64,000 bases of DNA from Phormidium tenue FACHB-1050 (GTDB taxonomy: Bacteria; Cyanobacteriota; Cyanobacteriia; Pseudanabaenales; Pseudanabaenaceae). The stretch's first letter is position 1, and each line of letters starts with the position of its first letter. The stretch lies in the NCBI RefSeq assembly GCF_014696925.1, contig NZ_JACJQY010000022.1:1-64000 (forward strand), given 5' to 3'. The position numbers and the translations under genes are program-made. The notes under the pieces were generated by a model that saw only the letters and a program-made list of their open reading frames with translations, ran no database searches and was not told the DNA's origin. Shown in pieces: positions 1 to 7,163 of this stretch.

Positions 1-193
1 TCCTTGTTAGACTTGGATTCTACTTCGATTAAATCTCATCCTAGATTTCCAGACCTTTGTTCATACGGTGCTATTGCTTACTAATTTTGTCCGAAGTATT
101 GTCCCATATTAACAAGATAAAATTTACACCTAAATTTTTTCGGATTGTTATAACTTCTCTGAAATATTGCAATGTAAGTTTTGCTTAGAACAT

Positions 194-238
194 AAAAACC
201 ATAAGTGGCGGCACTTCGCGTCGCCACTTATGGTTTTT
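194..238. repeat. Single palindrome, triloop-core class
   Basis: Outer arms of 17 nt (AAAAACCATAAGTGGCG and its complement) enclose a core containing CACTTCGCG. It belongs to the window-wide class with a GC-rich core and site-specific arms. Confidence 0.8.
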
Positions 239-265
239 GAAAAGCCAAGCAGAGCTTGGCTTTTT

Positions 266-380
266 ATAGCTGTCGCCATTCTTGTTAGGACATAAAACCC
301 AAATAGTGTGGGGCGGCGCTTCGCGCCGCCTCACACTATTTGGGTTTTGATTTGTCCTGATACAGGTGGCTATAGCTATA
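266..380. repeat. B-family composite palindromic repeat, copy 1
   Basis: The element is about 115 bp. Its left end is TATAGCTGTCGCCATTC and its right end is GTGGCTATAGCTATA. The centre is a long hairpin whose arms start AAAACCCAAATAGTGTG and whose core is GGCGGCGC-TTC-GCGCCGCC. The same ends recur at 22930-23045, 42106-42221 and 54331-54446, and one end at 56447. It lies directly downstream of deoC. Confidence 0.85.
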
Positions 381-384
381 TTAA

Positions 385-1053
385 TTAATTTTTTTCACGG
401 GCGATCGCTACGCCATGAGACGTACCGATCCGAGTTGCGCCTGCATCGATTAAGGCGATCGCCTGCTCTCTGGAGCGAATTCCACCTGAAGCTTTAACGC
501 CTACCTTGCCGCGTGAAATTTCCTTGAGAAATTTCACCATTTCCACCGTGGCAGCCCCAGCCCAGCCTGTGCCTGTTTTTAAAAAGGCAACACCTGCATC
601 CATACACACCTCGGCTGCGAGTTCCTGCTCATCGGGGGTGAGTAAGCTAAGTTCTAAAATTGCCTTGACAGGCTTACCTGACTCCTCACAGATTTGAGCA
701 ATATCTTGGTGCAATAAATTAGTCTGTCCTGTTTTGAGCCAGCCAAAATTGATGACAACATCTAATTCCGTTGCGCCATTTTCCACAGCTTCCATTGCTT
801 CATAAAGCTTAACGTTTGACGTAGTTGCTCCACTGGGAAATCCAATCACCGTGCAAATTTCCACCTTGGTTTTGAGCAGTCTTTCTGTCACGCGCTTGAC
901 GTTGCAAGGATAAACGCAGACGCTAGCAAAACCGAAGCGATCGGCTTCTTCACAAGCCCGATCCACCTGTTCATCACTAGCGGCGGGATCTAATAGGGCG
1001 TAATCAATATATGGGGCAGGATTGATATCGGTTTGGAGCATAAAACTATACAC
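385..1053 (-). CDS. deoC: Deoxyribose-phosphate aldolase
   Basis: This class I aldolase cleaves 2-deoxyribose 5-phosphate to glyceraldehyde 3-phosphate and acetaldehyde in deoxynucleoside catabolism, in the cytoplasm. The 222-residue length is typical. I see the expected active-site residues: Asp98 in ELDVVINFG, the Schiff-base Lys159 in FLKTGTGW and Lys187 in [10 protein letters not shown] second Met at residue 5 (MLQTDIN) is an equally possible start. It stands alone, with a B-family repeat abutting its stop codon. A nucleoside-like importer lies about 14 kb away, which could feed the same pathway, but nothing here shows a direct link. Confidence 0.95.
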   Translation of the reverse strand: MYSFMLQTDINPAPYIDYALLDPAASDEQVDRACEEADRFGFASVCVYPCNVKRVTERLLKTKVEICTVIGFPSGATTSNVKLYEAMEAVENGATELDVVINFGWLKTGQTNLLHQDIAQICEESGKPVKAILELSLLTPDEQELAAEVCMDAGVAFLKTGTGWAGAATVEMVKFLKEISRGKVGVKASGGIRSREQAIALIDAGATRIGTSHGVAIAREKN

Positions 1054-1184
1054 ACTTAGGCAAGCAAGAGGTTACATTGGAGATTAGTGACGATAACTTC
1101 TTATAATTACTTATTCACGTCATTTCTCACGACTTATTCTCGACTTATTAAAATTAAGCAAATATAGGCAGATATTAAGTAAAT

Positions 1185-2216
1185 ATGCATATTTCTGAAT
1201 TAGATGAATTGGAAGCTTCGGTTAGCGATTTGCTGACGATGGCAAAGGTGGAGTTAGAACAAAATCGTCTGCAACAGCAGCGCGATCGCCAAATCCAAGA
1301 AGCAGTAGCCCAAATTGAAGCAAGATTGAAACCTTTGCTGGCAAAAGTTGAGCAGATGCTGCAAGAATATAGCCGCGAAGGCACACATCAAGACAGCGAG
1401 ACTAAGCAAAGGCTAGAAAAAAAGGCTGCCGATATCCGACAGGAAATTGCGGAAGCGCCTACCCTAGCGGCTCAACTTGCCGATCGCCAATTGATTTTGA
1501 GCGAAGAAAGACTACTAGATGAACGAATAACAGAACAAACGGCTCAATGGCGACTGGAATTAAAGGCTGATCTATTAGAAATGATCGAAGAACAACGTGA
1601 TTTCTTTAGTGCTACTGATGCTTCGATCGCGGTGCGTGGATATGCCAATGACTTAAAAGCGATCGGCGCACTCGAAGAAGTGGTCGAAGCGCTGATCAAT
1701 CAAATAAATTCCCACAGTGAAGAAGGTCCCGTTGCGCGTTTGCGTGGTAGCCATGACCAAACACTTACATTTATTTACAACAAAGCTCTTGAAAATCGTT
1801 CTCGTGTTGATCGCGCCCCTGATGTCCAACCGACCACAAGACATCGCAAGTCAGAAAAGCGACCTGCTTTGTACACCGACCTCAGTGGCAAAGTATTAGT
1901 ATTTGGTGGACACGATCGCTTACAAACGGCTGTAAAAAATCGGTTGCGTGATTCGGCAATTAATTTAATGTGGTACACCGAGCAGGATGGCTTACAACTT
2001 GCAGCCCAAGGAGAGAGCCAAATCTCAGGTGGTGATTTAATTATTATCGTGACAGGTTATGCGAGCCACTCACTCACCGAAAGAGCGATCGAGGCTTGTC
2101 GTCGAGCTAATAAAACCTATGAAATTGTGAATACTACAGGTATGACCAGACTACTAGAAGTAATCGAATCGGGACTGAAAGCCAAGCAATTAGCACGTCA
2201 TTGGAAGCAAAACTAA
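1185..2216 (+). CDS. Coiled-coil protein with C-terminal DUF2325 domain
   Basis: This 343-residue protein has a long charged, Gln/Glu-rich helical N-terminal half (about residues 1-160) that looks like a coiled coil. The C-terminal domain (about 230-330) begins KVLVFGGHDRLQTAVKNRL and continues with DLIIIVTGYASHSLTERAIEACRR, the pattern of DUF2325, a Rossmann-like domain of unknown role. There is no signal peptide or membrane segment, so it is probably cytoplasmic. The ATG at 1185 fits the start of the helical region. Its function is not known to me. A small hairpin (2221-2243) follows the stop. Confidence 0.8.
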   Translation: MHISELDELEASVSDLLTMAKVELEQNRLQQQRDRQIQEAVAQIEARLKPLLAKVEQMLQEYSREGTHQDSETKQRLEKKAADIRQEIAEAPTLAAQLADRQLILSEERLLDERITEQTAQWRLELKADLLEMIEEQRDFFSATDASIAVRGYANDLKAIGALEEVVEALINQINSHSEEGPVARLRGSHDQTLTFIYNKALENRSRVDRAPDVQPTTRHRKSEKRPALYTDLSGKVLVFGGHDRLQTAVKNRLRDSAINLMWYTEQDGLQLAAQGESQISGGDLIIIVTGYASHSLTERAIEACRRANKTYEIVNTTGMTRLLEVIESGLKAKQLARHWKQN

Positions 2217-2220
2217 AACT

Positions 2221-2243
2221 ATTGCCGCGCTTTGCGCGGCAAT
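2221..2243. terminator. Hairpin after the DUF2325 gene
   Basis: Arms ATTGCCGCGC and complement around a TTT loop. There is no T-run, so it is as likely a member of the palindrome class as a terminator. Confidence 0.5.
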
Positions 2244-2278
2244 GACCGCATAAACAGATTAGTTGATTAGTTATTGAT

Positions 2279-2554
2279 ATGGATAAACTGATTTTAAAAA
2301 CACTCACTACGGTTGATATAGATCGCATTGTAGAAATGGCATGGGAAGACCGCACTACTTTTGATACTATTCACGATCAATTTGGCATTTCCGAGGCAGA
2401 AGTGATTAAAATCATGCGGAAGTCAATGAAGAGATCGTCTTTTTTGATGTGGCGAGAAAGGGTAAGTGGGCGCAAAACTAAACATGCCATCAGCTCTGAT
2501 GCTCAAAGATTTCGTTGTAGTCAACAAGAAAAGCCTAAATCTAAAAATAGTTAG
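2279..2554 (+). CDS. Small TIGR03643/DUF2805-like protein
   Basis: A 91-residue basic protein. The region DIDRIVEMAWEDRTTFDTI followed by FGISEAEVIKIMRKSMKRSSF matches the small conserved family TIGR03643 (DUF2805), which looks like a helix-turn-helix-type fold (FGISEAEVIKIMR). It is followed by VSGRKTKH, typical of the family. The molecular function is unknown. It lies 62 bp after the DUF2325 gene on the same strand, separated by a hairpin, and could be cotranscribed. The C-terminal tail (about residues 70-91) is low in complexity and may be variable. Confidence 0.75.
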   Translation: MDKLILKTLTTVDIDRIVEMAWEDRTTFDTIHDQFGISEAEVIKIMRKSMKRSSFLMWRERVSGRKTKHAISSDAQRFRCSQQEKPKSKNS

Positions 2555-2572
2555 GGCTTCGCCGTAAGATAA

Positions 2573-2623
2573 AGACCCAATTTTTGATGGCGCGGCGAAG
2601 CTGCGCCATCAAAAATTGGGTCT
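2573..2623. repeat. Single palindrome with 21-nt perfect arms
   Basis: Arms at 2573-2593 and 2603-2623 (AGACCCAATTTTTGATGGCGC and complement split around GGCGAAGCT). It lies just downstream of the small TIGR03643-like gene and could act as a bidirectional terminator. Confidence 0.85.
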
Positions 2624-2633
2624 CTATTAAATC

Positions 2634-2763
2634 AGCAATTCTCATTATGAAACCGATTTTGGTGTTTCCAGCGCCTTCGGCGCTGGAAACACCAAAATCG
2701 GTTTTTTGAAAGCCCGCCAACGGCGGGCTTTCAAAAAACCGATTTTTATAATTAGGATTGCTG
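2634..2763. repeat. A-family composite repeat, copy 1
   Basis: Two perfect hairpins in tandem. Hairpin 1 is 2650-2704, with 26-nt arms and loop TTC. Hairpin 2 is 2702-2738, with 17-nt arms and loop AAC. A third ACCGATTTTT segment follows that could re-pair with the first. The outer ends (AGCAATTCTCAT and an imperfect inverse) resemble terminal inverted repeats. Other copies are at 4959-5091 (inverted), 8795-8925 and 41866-41950 (degenerate). Confidence 0.85.
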
Positions 2764-2838
2764 CTATTAAATGGTCAAATTATCGACTAAAGCAGATCCT
2801 GATCTATATATTTAATTTGCGATCCTCAAACAAAATTT

Positions 2839-3354
2839 ATGAATAAATCTCAAAATCCTTGTCCCGATCCACCGTCTTACCAAGTACATTTTGCGGTAAT
2901 TACTGTCAGCGATACCCGTACCCCAGAAACCGATAAAAGTGGTCACTTTATCAAACAGTCGATGACCAATGCAGGGCATCTGCTGGATTACTACACCCTA
3001 GTCAAGGATGAGCCTGACGAGATCCGCGCCCAAATGTATAAGTTAGCGGCGATCGCTGATCTTGACGCGATTATTCTCAATGGTGGAACAGGGATTGCGC
3101 CACGGGATACTACTTACGATGCGATCGCTGCGTTACTCGAAAAAACACTGCCAGGGTTTGGGGAGATGTTTCGTTATCTAAGTTGGCAAGAGGTTGGCTC
3201 AAGGGCGATCGCTTCGAGATCGGAGGCAGGCATTTATCAAGGTAAGTTGGTTTTTTCGCTTCCAGGATCGAGTAATGCCGTGAAATTGGCGATCGAGCAG
3301 CTAATTTTGCCAGAAATTATTCATCTTGTCCGCCAGTTAAAGGGATTGCATTAG
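2839..3354 (+). CDS. moaB: Molybdenum cofactor biosynthesis protein B
   Basis: MoaB/Mog-family protein of 171 residues, a normal length. The MoCF_biosynth fold is shown by FAVITVSDTRTPETDKSG at the N-terminus, LDAIILNGGTGIAPRDTTYDAI in the middle and KLVFSLPGSSNAVKLAIEQLI near the end. These proteins bind or adenylylate molybdopterin during cofactor assembly; in bacteria with a separate MogA, MoaB's exact step is less clear. No other moa/moe gene is nearby. A pair of hairpins separates it from the convergent reductase gene. Confidence 0.92.
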   Translation: MNKSQNPCPDPPSYQVHFAVITVSDTRTPETDKSGHFIKQSMTNAGHLLDYYTLVKDEPDEIRAQMYKLAAIADLDAIILNGGTGIAPRDTTYDAIAALLEKTLPGFGEMFRYLSWQEVGSRAIASRSEAGIYQGKLVFSLPGSSNAVKLAIEQLILPEIIHLVRQLKGLH

Positions 3355-3385
3355 ATTGATAGTCAGCCAAAGGCTGACTATCAAT
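3355..3385. terminator. Hairpin after moaB
   Basis: Perfect 14-nt arms (ATTGATAGTCAGCC and complement) with an AAA loop, directly after the moaB stop. It partly overlaps the next palindrome, so the two could form alternative structures. Confidence 0.7.
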
Positions 3386-3424
3386 TTCAAAGGTGGCACG
3401 TCCGCGTTACCTTTGAAATTGATA
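3379..3424. repeat. Palindrome whose arm is the end of the reductase gene
   Basis: Arms TATCAATTTCAAAGGT (3379-3394) and its exact complement (3409-3424). The right arm covers part of the stop codon and the last five codons of the convergent RibD-like gene. Confidence 0.85.
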
Positions 3425-4210
3425 GCGTAAAAACAACTCTGATTCATGTTGGTATAGCGATCGCAATTGGAGACTAGGTAAATCATGACCACCCAAGCCA
3501 TAGCCAGAGCCGCCAATAACGGTCATATTATCGACACCGCCGACTATATGGGGAGATACAGTCAAAAATAATTCATCAGCTAAGCCTTGAGAGATAAGTG
3601 AATAATTCAACGCTGGCCCCCCTTCGACTAACAGACGCTTGATCCCTAGCTTCTCAAATAGCATTGCTAATAATTGTCTTAAATCAATTTGATGATCCTT
3701 GGTTGGGAATCGAAAAATTTGGGCTTTCTGATCTAGCCATGACTCAACCGTAGTTTCTTCGCCAATCAAGGCTACTCGCAAATCTTTGCCAGCATCCCAA
3801 AACCGATGCTCACTAGGTAGCTTCCCTGAGTTGGTAATCACAATACCAAGGGGCTGAGGCTGCGAAAAGTTTTTTTTGCGCTCTGCTAACAATTCGGGAG
3901 GTACGGTGGGAATAAAGGCATCTTGCCGCAAGGTCGTACCGCCAGCCAGTACCGCATCAAATTGCGATCGCAAACGTTTCATTAACAGGCGATCGGGGCG
4001 CGATCCCAAACCCGTCAGTTTTCCCTCATAGGTTGTCGCTTTGCCATCAACACTAGAAACCATATTGAAAGCTATGTATGGTCTTCTAGCAAGACGATCG
4101 CCTAAGTCATCGTCTAATTTATTTAGCTTAAACTCTACGCCTTCAGTGGGAAAGTTTAGTTCTTCAAAGTTGTAAATGCGATCGTGAGATGAGTACAAAC
4201 TTGTATACAT
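3407..4210 (-). CDS. RibD C-terminal-domain (dihydrofolate reductase-like) family protein
   Basis: This 267-residue protein matches the RibD_C / DHFR-like NADPH-dependent reductase fold: RPYIAFNMVSSVDGKATTYEG at the N-terminus, SQFDAVLAGGTTLRQDAF, then KRLLVEGGPALNYSLISQGLADELFLTVSPHIVGG near the end. The family includes the 5-amino-6-ribosylamino-uracil reductase step of riboflavin synthesis, but it lacks a deaminase domain and has many paralogues, so the substrate is uncertain. There are about 30 residues before the domain. Its last codons form one arm of the palindrome at 3379-3424. Confidence 0.85.
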   Translation of the reverse strand: MYTSLYSSHDRIYNFEELNFPTEGVEFKLNKLDDDLGDRLARRPYIAFNMVSSVDGKATTYEGKLTGLGSRPDRLLMKRLRSQFDAVLAGGTTLRQDAFIPTVPPELLAERKKNFSQPQPLGIVITNSGKLPSEHRFWDAGKDLRVALIGEETTVESWLDQKAQIFRFPTKDHQIDLRQLLAMLFEKLGIKRLLVEGGPALNYSLISQGLADELFLTVSPHIVGGVDNMTVIGGSGYGLGGHDLPSLQLRSLYQHESELFLRYQFQR

Positions 4211-4224
4211 AAGGGATTAGCCAT

Positions 4225-4265
4225 AACTTTCAATAGCGCGGCGATGCCGCGCTATTGAAAAGTTG
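4225..4265. repeat. Palindrome between lipoprotein gene and reductase gene
   Basis: Core AATAGCGCGGC-GAT-GCCGCGCTATT with A/T-rich extensions; near-perfect. It lies in the 65-bp gap between two minus-strand genes and may separate their transcripts. Confidence 0.75.
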
Positions 4266-4275
4266 AGGTCTCTAT

Positions 4276-4848
4276 TTATTGTTTAACCAATTTCACTGGC
4301 TGACCATCAGCTTGCAGTTCTTTGCCATCTGCGGACAAAGTGTAGGGCTGCTTAGGAGGAGCTTGCGCTGGTTTTTCCCCATTAACTGATTCGACTTGAG
4401 AGACAACTTTGCCATCTTCGATGGTAATTTTGCCAGCAGTCTTGATTTCTTGTACTTCATCCTTAGTAGAGACTGCTTTCAAGGTAGCTTCAAAAGTACC
4501 TTCAGGTTTAATCGTCCATTTACCTGTAACTGACTTAACACCTTCTTTTTCAGCCTCAGCTAAAACTTTAGGATCTAGAACAACTGTATATTCACCTGCG
4601 ACTTTTTCAAGACTAGCGACACTGGTGCTAGTAGGGCTTTTTTCGGGAGTGGTTTCGGTAGTTGGGGCTGTAGGGCTTGGTGATGCTGTGGCTGTAGGAC
4701 TTGGTGATGCTGTGGCTGTAGGACTTGGTGATGCTGTGGCTGTAGTTTCTGCTGGTGGTTGCTGACAAGCTGACATAACCACAACACAACTAACAGCGAT
4801 CGTGCCGAGGATACTTTGCTTTAGGGAATAGTGGAGTGATTTTTTCAC
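4276..4848 (-). CDS. Putative lipoprotein with Thr/Pro/Ser repeat linker
   Basis: A 190-residue exported protein. The N-terminus has a basic start, a hydrophobic stretch and the lipobox-like VVMSAC, so Cys28 is a probable lipidation site. Next comes a tandem repeat ATASPSPT (three copies, encoded by a 24-bp DNA repeat at about 4676-4750), then a globular domain (about 80-190) with VAGEYTVVLDPKVLAEAEKEG and GTFEATLKAVSTKDEV. The C-terminal part looks like a small beta-rich domain. I do not recognise the family. The repeat number is likely to vary between strains. Confidence 0.75.
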   Translation of the reverse strand: MKKSLHYSLKQSILGTIAVSCVVVMSACQQPPAETTATASPSPTATASPSPTATASPSPTAPTTETTPEKSPTSTSVASLEKVAGEYTVVLDPKVLAEAEKEGVKSVTGKWTIKPEGTFEATLKAVSTKDEVQEIKTAGKITIEDGKVVSQVESVNGEKPAQAPPKQPYTLSADGKELQADGQPVKLVKQ

Positions 4849-5176
4849 GATTAATTTTGAGAGGTAGTTGATGGTAAGTAACGGATGAAAATTAGTCTTG
4901 AGTCACTTGTCTAATTAAGATACGCTACGCATCATTTCTTAGCAAATCTTTTAAACCCAGCAATTCTCATCATATAAAGTTGTTTTTTTGAAAGCCCGTC
5001 GTTGGTGGGCTTTCAAAAAACCGATTTTGGCGTTTCCAGAGCCAAGGGCATTGGAAACGCCAAAATCGGTTTCGTAATGAGAATTTGCTTAGCCTTGTAG
5101 TTTACACATACTATGAGACTGCAAGCCGCTATATACTGTTCCTTTACACAGTAATTTTTCAATATTATTTCAACCG
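4849..5176. other. Intergenic region with A repeat
   Basis: A 328-base gap between divergent genes. It contains the inverted A-family copy (4959-5091). The remainder is AT-rich; the promoters for the lipoprotein gene and ycf4 should lie at its two ends, but I cannot place them reliably. Confidence 0.6.
4959..5091. repeat. A-family composite repeat, copy 2 (inverted)
   Basis: Same two-hairpin architecture as copy 1 but in the opposite order: first the TTTTTTTGAAAGCCC hairpin, then the CGATTTTGGCGTTTCC hairpin. The ends are AGCAATTCTCATCAT and GTAATGAGAATTTGCT, which are imperfect inverse copies of each other. Stem changes relative to copy 1 (for example GGCGTTTCC for GGTGTTTCC) are matched on the other arm. 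Confidence 0.85.
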
Positions 5177-5734
5177 ATGGTCACTACAAAATCTCAATCC
5201 AATGTTCTGCGATATGACATTGTCGGGTCACGGCGCTTTAGTAACTATTGCTTTGCGGTTATTGTTGCCATAGGTGCGTCGGGCTTCTTGCTAGCAGGGA
5301 TATCCAGTTTCTTAAAGATTAATTTACTACCATTTGCTGATCCCCTTCAACTAGAATTTGTGCCTCAAGGTTTGGCGCTTTCCTTTTATGGAGTAGCTGG
5401 CACTTTGCTTGAGCTTTACCTAATCTATGTGATGGTGATCGATTACGGTAGTGGTTACAACGAGTTCGATCGCAATATTGGCAAAGTGAAGCTTTTTCGT
5501 CGTGGTCGCAGCAAAAGTAACAATATTGAATTAACTTACAATGTCGCTGATGTCCAAGCGGTACGAGTTGAAATCCGCAATGGTCTAAATCCCAAGAGAG
5601 CTTTATATTTGCGAGTCAAGGGCAAAGGTGATTTACCTCTATCGCAGGTGGGGCAGCCAATTGGTTTAACCGAACTCGAAGATCGGGCTGCGGAAATTGC
5701 TAAATTTTTGACAGTACCATTGGAAGGGCTATAA
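5177..5734 (+). CDS. ycf4: Photosystem I assembly protein Ycf4
   Basis: Ycf4 is a thylakoid membrane factor that assists assembly of photosystem I. The 185-residue length is standard. Two membrane segments are visible (about residues 22-45 and 62-85). The soluble domain has the typical LVIDYGSGYNEFD-like segment (MVIDYGSGYNEFDR), KVKLFRRGRSKSNN and VRVEIRNGLNPKRALYLR. The start at 5177 (MVTTKSQSNVLRYDIVGSRR) agrees with family N-termini. A C-family repeat lies immediately downstream. Confidence 0.95.
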   Translation: MVTTKSQSNVLRYDIVGSRRFSNYCFAVIVAIGASGFLLAGISSFLKINLLPFADPLQLEFVPQGLALSFYGVAGTLLELYLIYVMVIDYGSGYNEFDRNIGKVKLFRRGRSKSNNIELTYNVADVQAVRVEIRNGLNPKRALYLRVKGKGDLPLSQVGQPIGLTELEDRAAEIAKFLTVPLEGL

Positions 5735-5741
5735 CTAGAGA

Positions 5742-5840
5742 TACAGCGCTTCACACGAATTACAAGAAATTTTTTGAAAGTGTTGCTTTGCAACACTTTC
5801 AAAAAATTTCTTGGTTTGGATTTGAGCGCTTTGCGCTGTA
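5742..5840. repeat. C-family composite repeat, copy 1
   Basis: Outer ends are TACAGCGCTT and GCGCTTTGCGCTGTA; the inner near-perfect palindrome runs from AAGAAATTTTTTGAAAGTGTTG to its complement. Related copies lie at 20348-20439, 30259-30353, 36157-36259 and 41959-42040, and a degenerate one at about 19535-19595. Confidence 0.8.
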
Positions 5841-5871
5841 TACAATTTGTCCAAGTTATCAAGAGTTAAAC

Positions 5872-6636
5872 ATGTTGCGTTGGATTATTAGTTGTTTTTT
5901 AGCAGTGAGTGTTTTACTCACTAGTTGCAGTAATGGCGGTAGTGTCTCTGCAAGTGCTTCACCCACAGCATCAGCTACTGCTAGCAGCAAACCTCCTACA
6001 GCGATCGCTTCTACCCCATCAGCATCGCCTAAGCCTAGTGCTAGTCCTGACAACTCCTTAGAGGCTGCCCTTGCTAAATTTGTGCAACTCAAAGGTAAAG
6101 CCACGGTGGAATTAAAACTAAAATCTGGCACGGTGAAGATTGATCTTGATGGTGAAAATGCTCCCGTTACCGCAGGAAATTTTGCTGATTTAGTCAAACG
6201 GGGACTGTATAACGGATTAACTTTTCATCGTGTGGTCAAGGAACCAACTCCCTTTGTGGCTCAAGGTGGCGATCCACTGGGTAATGGAACTGGTAATTTC
6301 ACCGATCCCGCCACCTCACAACCCCGTTATATCCCTCTCGAAATTCTGCCCGATGGTGCAAAGCAACCTGTTTATGGCGAAATTTTACCACCAACTCAAA
6401 AGCCAAAGTTACGTCATAACAAAGGCGCGATCGCTATGGCGCGATCGCAGTTTCCTAACTCTGCATCCTGTCAGTTTTATCTTGCCCTTGACGATATCTA
6501 CTTTCTGGATGGTTCCTATGCTGTATTTGGCTATGTAACAGAGGGGATGGATCTAGTCGAAAAAATTCAAATGGGCGATCGCATTGAATCGATCACGATT
6601 ACCCAAGGCGAAGAAAATCTCAAACAACCTGTGTAA
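5872..6636 (+). CDS. Lipoprotein peptidyl-prolyl cis-trans isomerase (cyclophilin type)
   Basis: This exported foldase catalyses proline isomerisation. I use the ATG at 5872 (254 residues) because it gives a clean lipoprotein signal (MLRWIISCFLAVSVLLTSC, Cys19 lipidated). An upstream in-frame start at 5788 would translate part of the C-family repeat. After a Ser/Thr/Ala/Pro-rich linker (about 20-60) comes the cyclophilin domain (about 75-250) with VKIDLDGENAPVTAGNFADL, GLTFHRVV, FVAQGGDP and ASCQFYLAL. It is probably anchored in a periplasmic- or lumen-facing membrane. Confidence 0.9.
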   Translation: MLRWIISCFLAVSVLLTSCSNGGSVSASASPTASATASSKPPTAIASTPSASPKPSASPDNSLEAALAKFVQLKGKATVELKLKSGTVKIDLDGENAPVTAGNFADLVKRGLYNGLTFHRVVKEPTPFVAQGGDPLGNGTGNFTDPATSQPRYIPLEILPDGAKQPVYGEILPPTQKPKLRHNKGAIAMARSQFPNSASCQFYLALDDIYFLDGSYAVFGYVTEGMDLVEKIQMGDRIESITITQGEENLKQPV

Positions 6637-6639
6637 GAC

Positions 6640-6682
6640 CCAAATAAAAAAGGCGGCGCTTCGCGCCGCCTTTTTTATTTGG
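6640..6682. terminator. Bidirectional terminator-like palindrome
   Basis: Perfect 20-nt arms with a TTC loop and core GGCGGCGC-TTC-GCGCCGCC, flanked by A-rich and T-rich tracts (CCAAATAAAAAA / TTTTTTATTTGG). It lies between convergent genes, so it can terminate transcription from both sides. It also has the shared triloop core. Confidence 0.85.
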
Positions 6683-6693
6683 AAGTAAAACTT

Positions 6694-7083
6694 TTAGCGA
6701 ACACGGATATAACGTTTTTCGATGATATAGCGACTGCCATCAAGATCAACGTTATATGGGTTGTAGACTGATTGAGTACTAGTGGGATAGTTTCTAGGTA
6801 TAGTTGAATAGTTCCAAGCCCTGCCATAGTTGGGGACTACCTCACGCACAATCACTCTAGATCTAGTATTTGGTCTATAGTAATCGCGATTGTAATAATT
6901 TTGATTGTAGGAATTGTGATAAACAGGCTGACGGACATTAGAACGATAAGAATCGTAAGTTCGATAGGTATTGACTGATGGACTCGAACCAAATCTAATG
7001 CTAATTGAGACATCAGCAAACGCCGATCCCCCAAATGTTGTCATCGATCCCAATGCGGCGATCGCTGTCATGATTACTTTCAT
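6694..7083 (-). CDS. Small exported Tyr/Asn/Arg-rich protein
   Basis: A 129-residue protein with a signal peptide (MKVIMTAIAALGSMTTFGGSAFA, cleavage probably after SAFA). The mature part is rich in Tyr, Asn, Ser and Arg (for example YHNSYNQNYYNRDYYRPNTR) and has no obvious catalytic motif. It resembles small basic surface or periplasmic proteins of unknown function. The gene is divergent from the Hsp70-family gene, with an 80-bp gap that should hold both promoters. Confidence 0.75.
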   Translation of the reverse strand: MKVIMTAIAALGSMTTFGGSAFADVSISIRFGSSPSVNTYRTYDSYRSNVRQPVYHNSYNQNYYNRDYYRPNTRSRVIVREVVPNYGRAWNYSTIPRNYPTSTQSVYNPYNVDLDGSRYIIEKRYIRVR

Positions 7084-7163
7084 TGGTTTATGCTCCTTAA
7101 AATTTTAGAATGCATTAGAACACAACATAGAGCCGTCTCGCTCTACTTTAGCTCAAGCAAAAC

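Larger units (their letters stand above)
1..384. other. Left-edge intergenic region with two hairpins and a B repeat
   Basis: I see no gene here. The first 190 bases are AT-rich and without recognisable features. Then follow a hairpin (194-238), a short terminator-like hairpin (241-265, arms AAAAGCCAAGC and its complement with loop AGA) and a complete B-family repeat (266-380) that ends just before the deoC stop codon. Confidence 0.7.

Noticed and set aside
4409-4765. Open frame opposite the lipoprotein gene
   Set aside because: It is the complement of the Thr/Pro/Ser tandem repeat and has no independent support.
5788-5871. Upstream start for the cyclophilin lipoprotein
   Set aside because: The extra 28 residues are translated from a C-family repeat and would hide the lipoprotein signal that begins at 5872.
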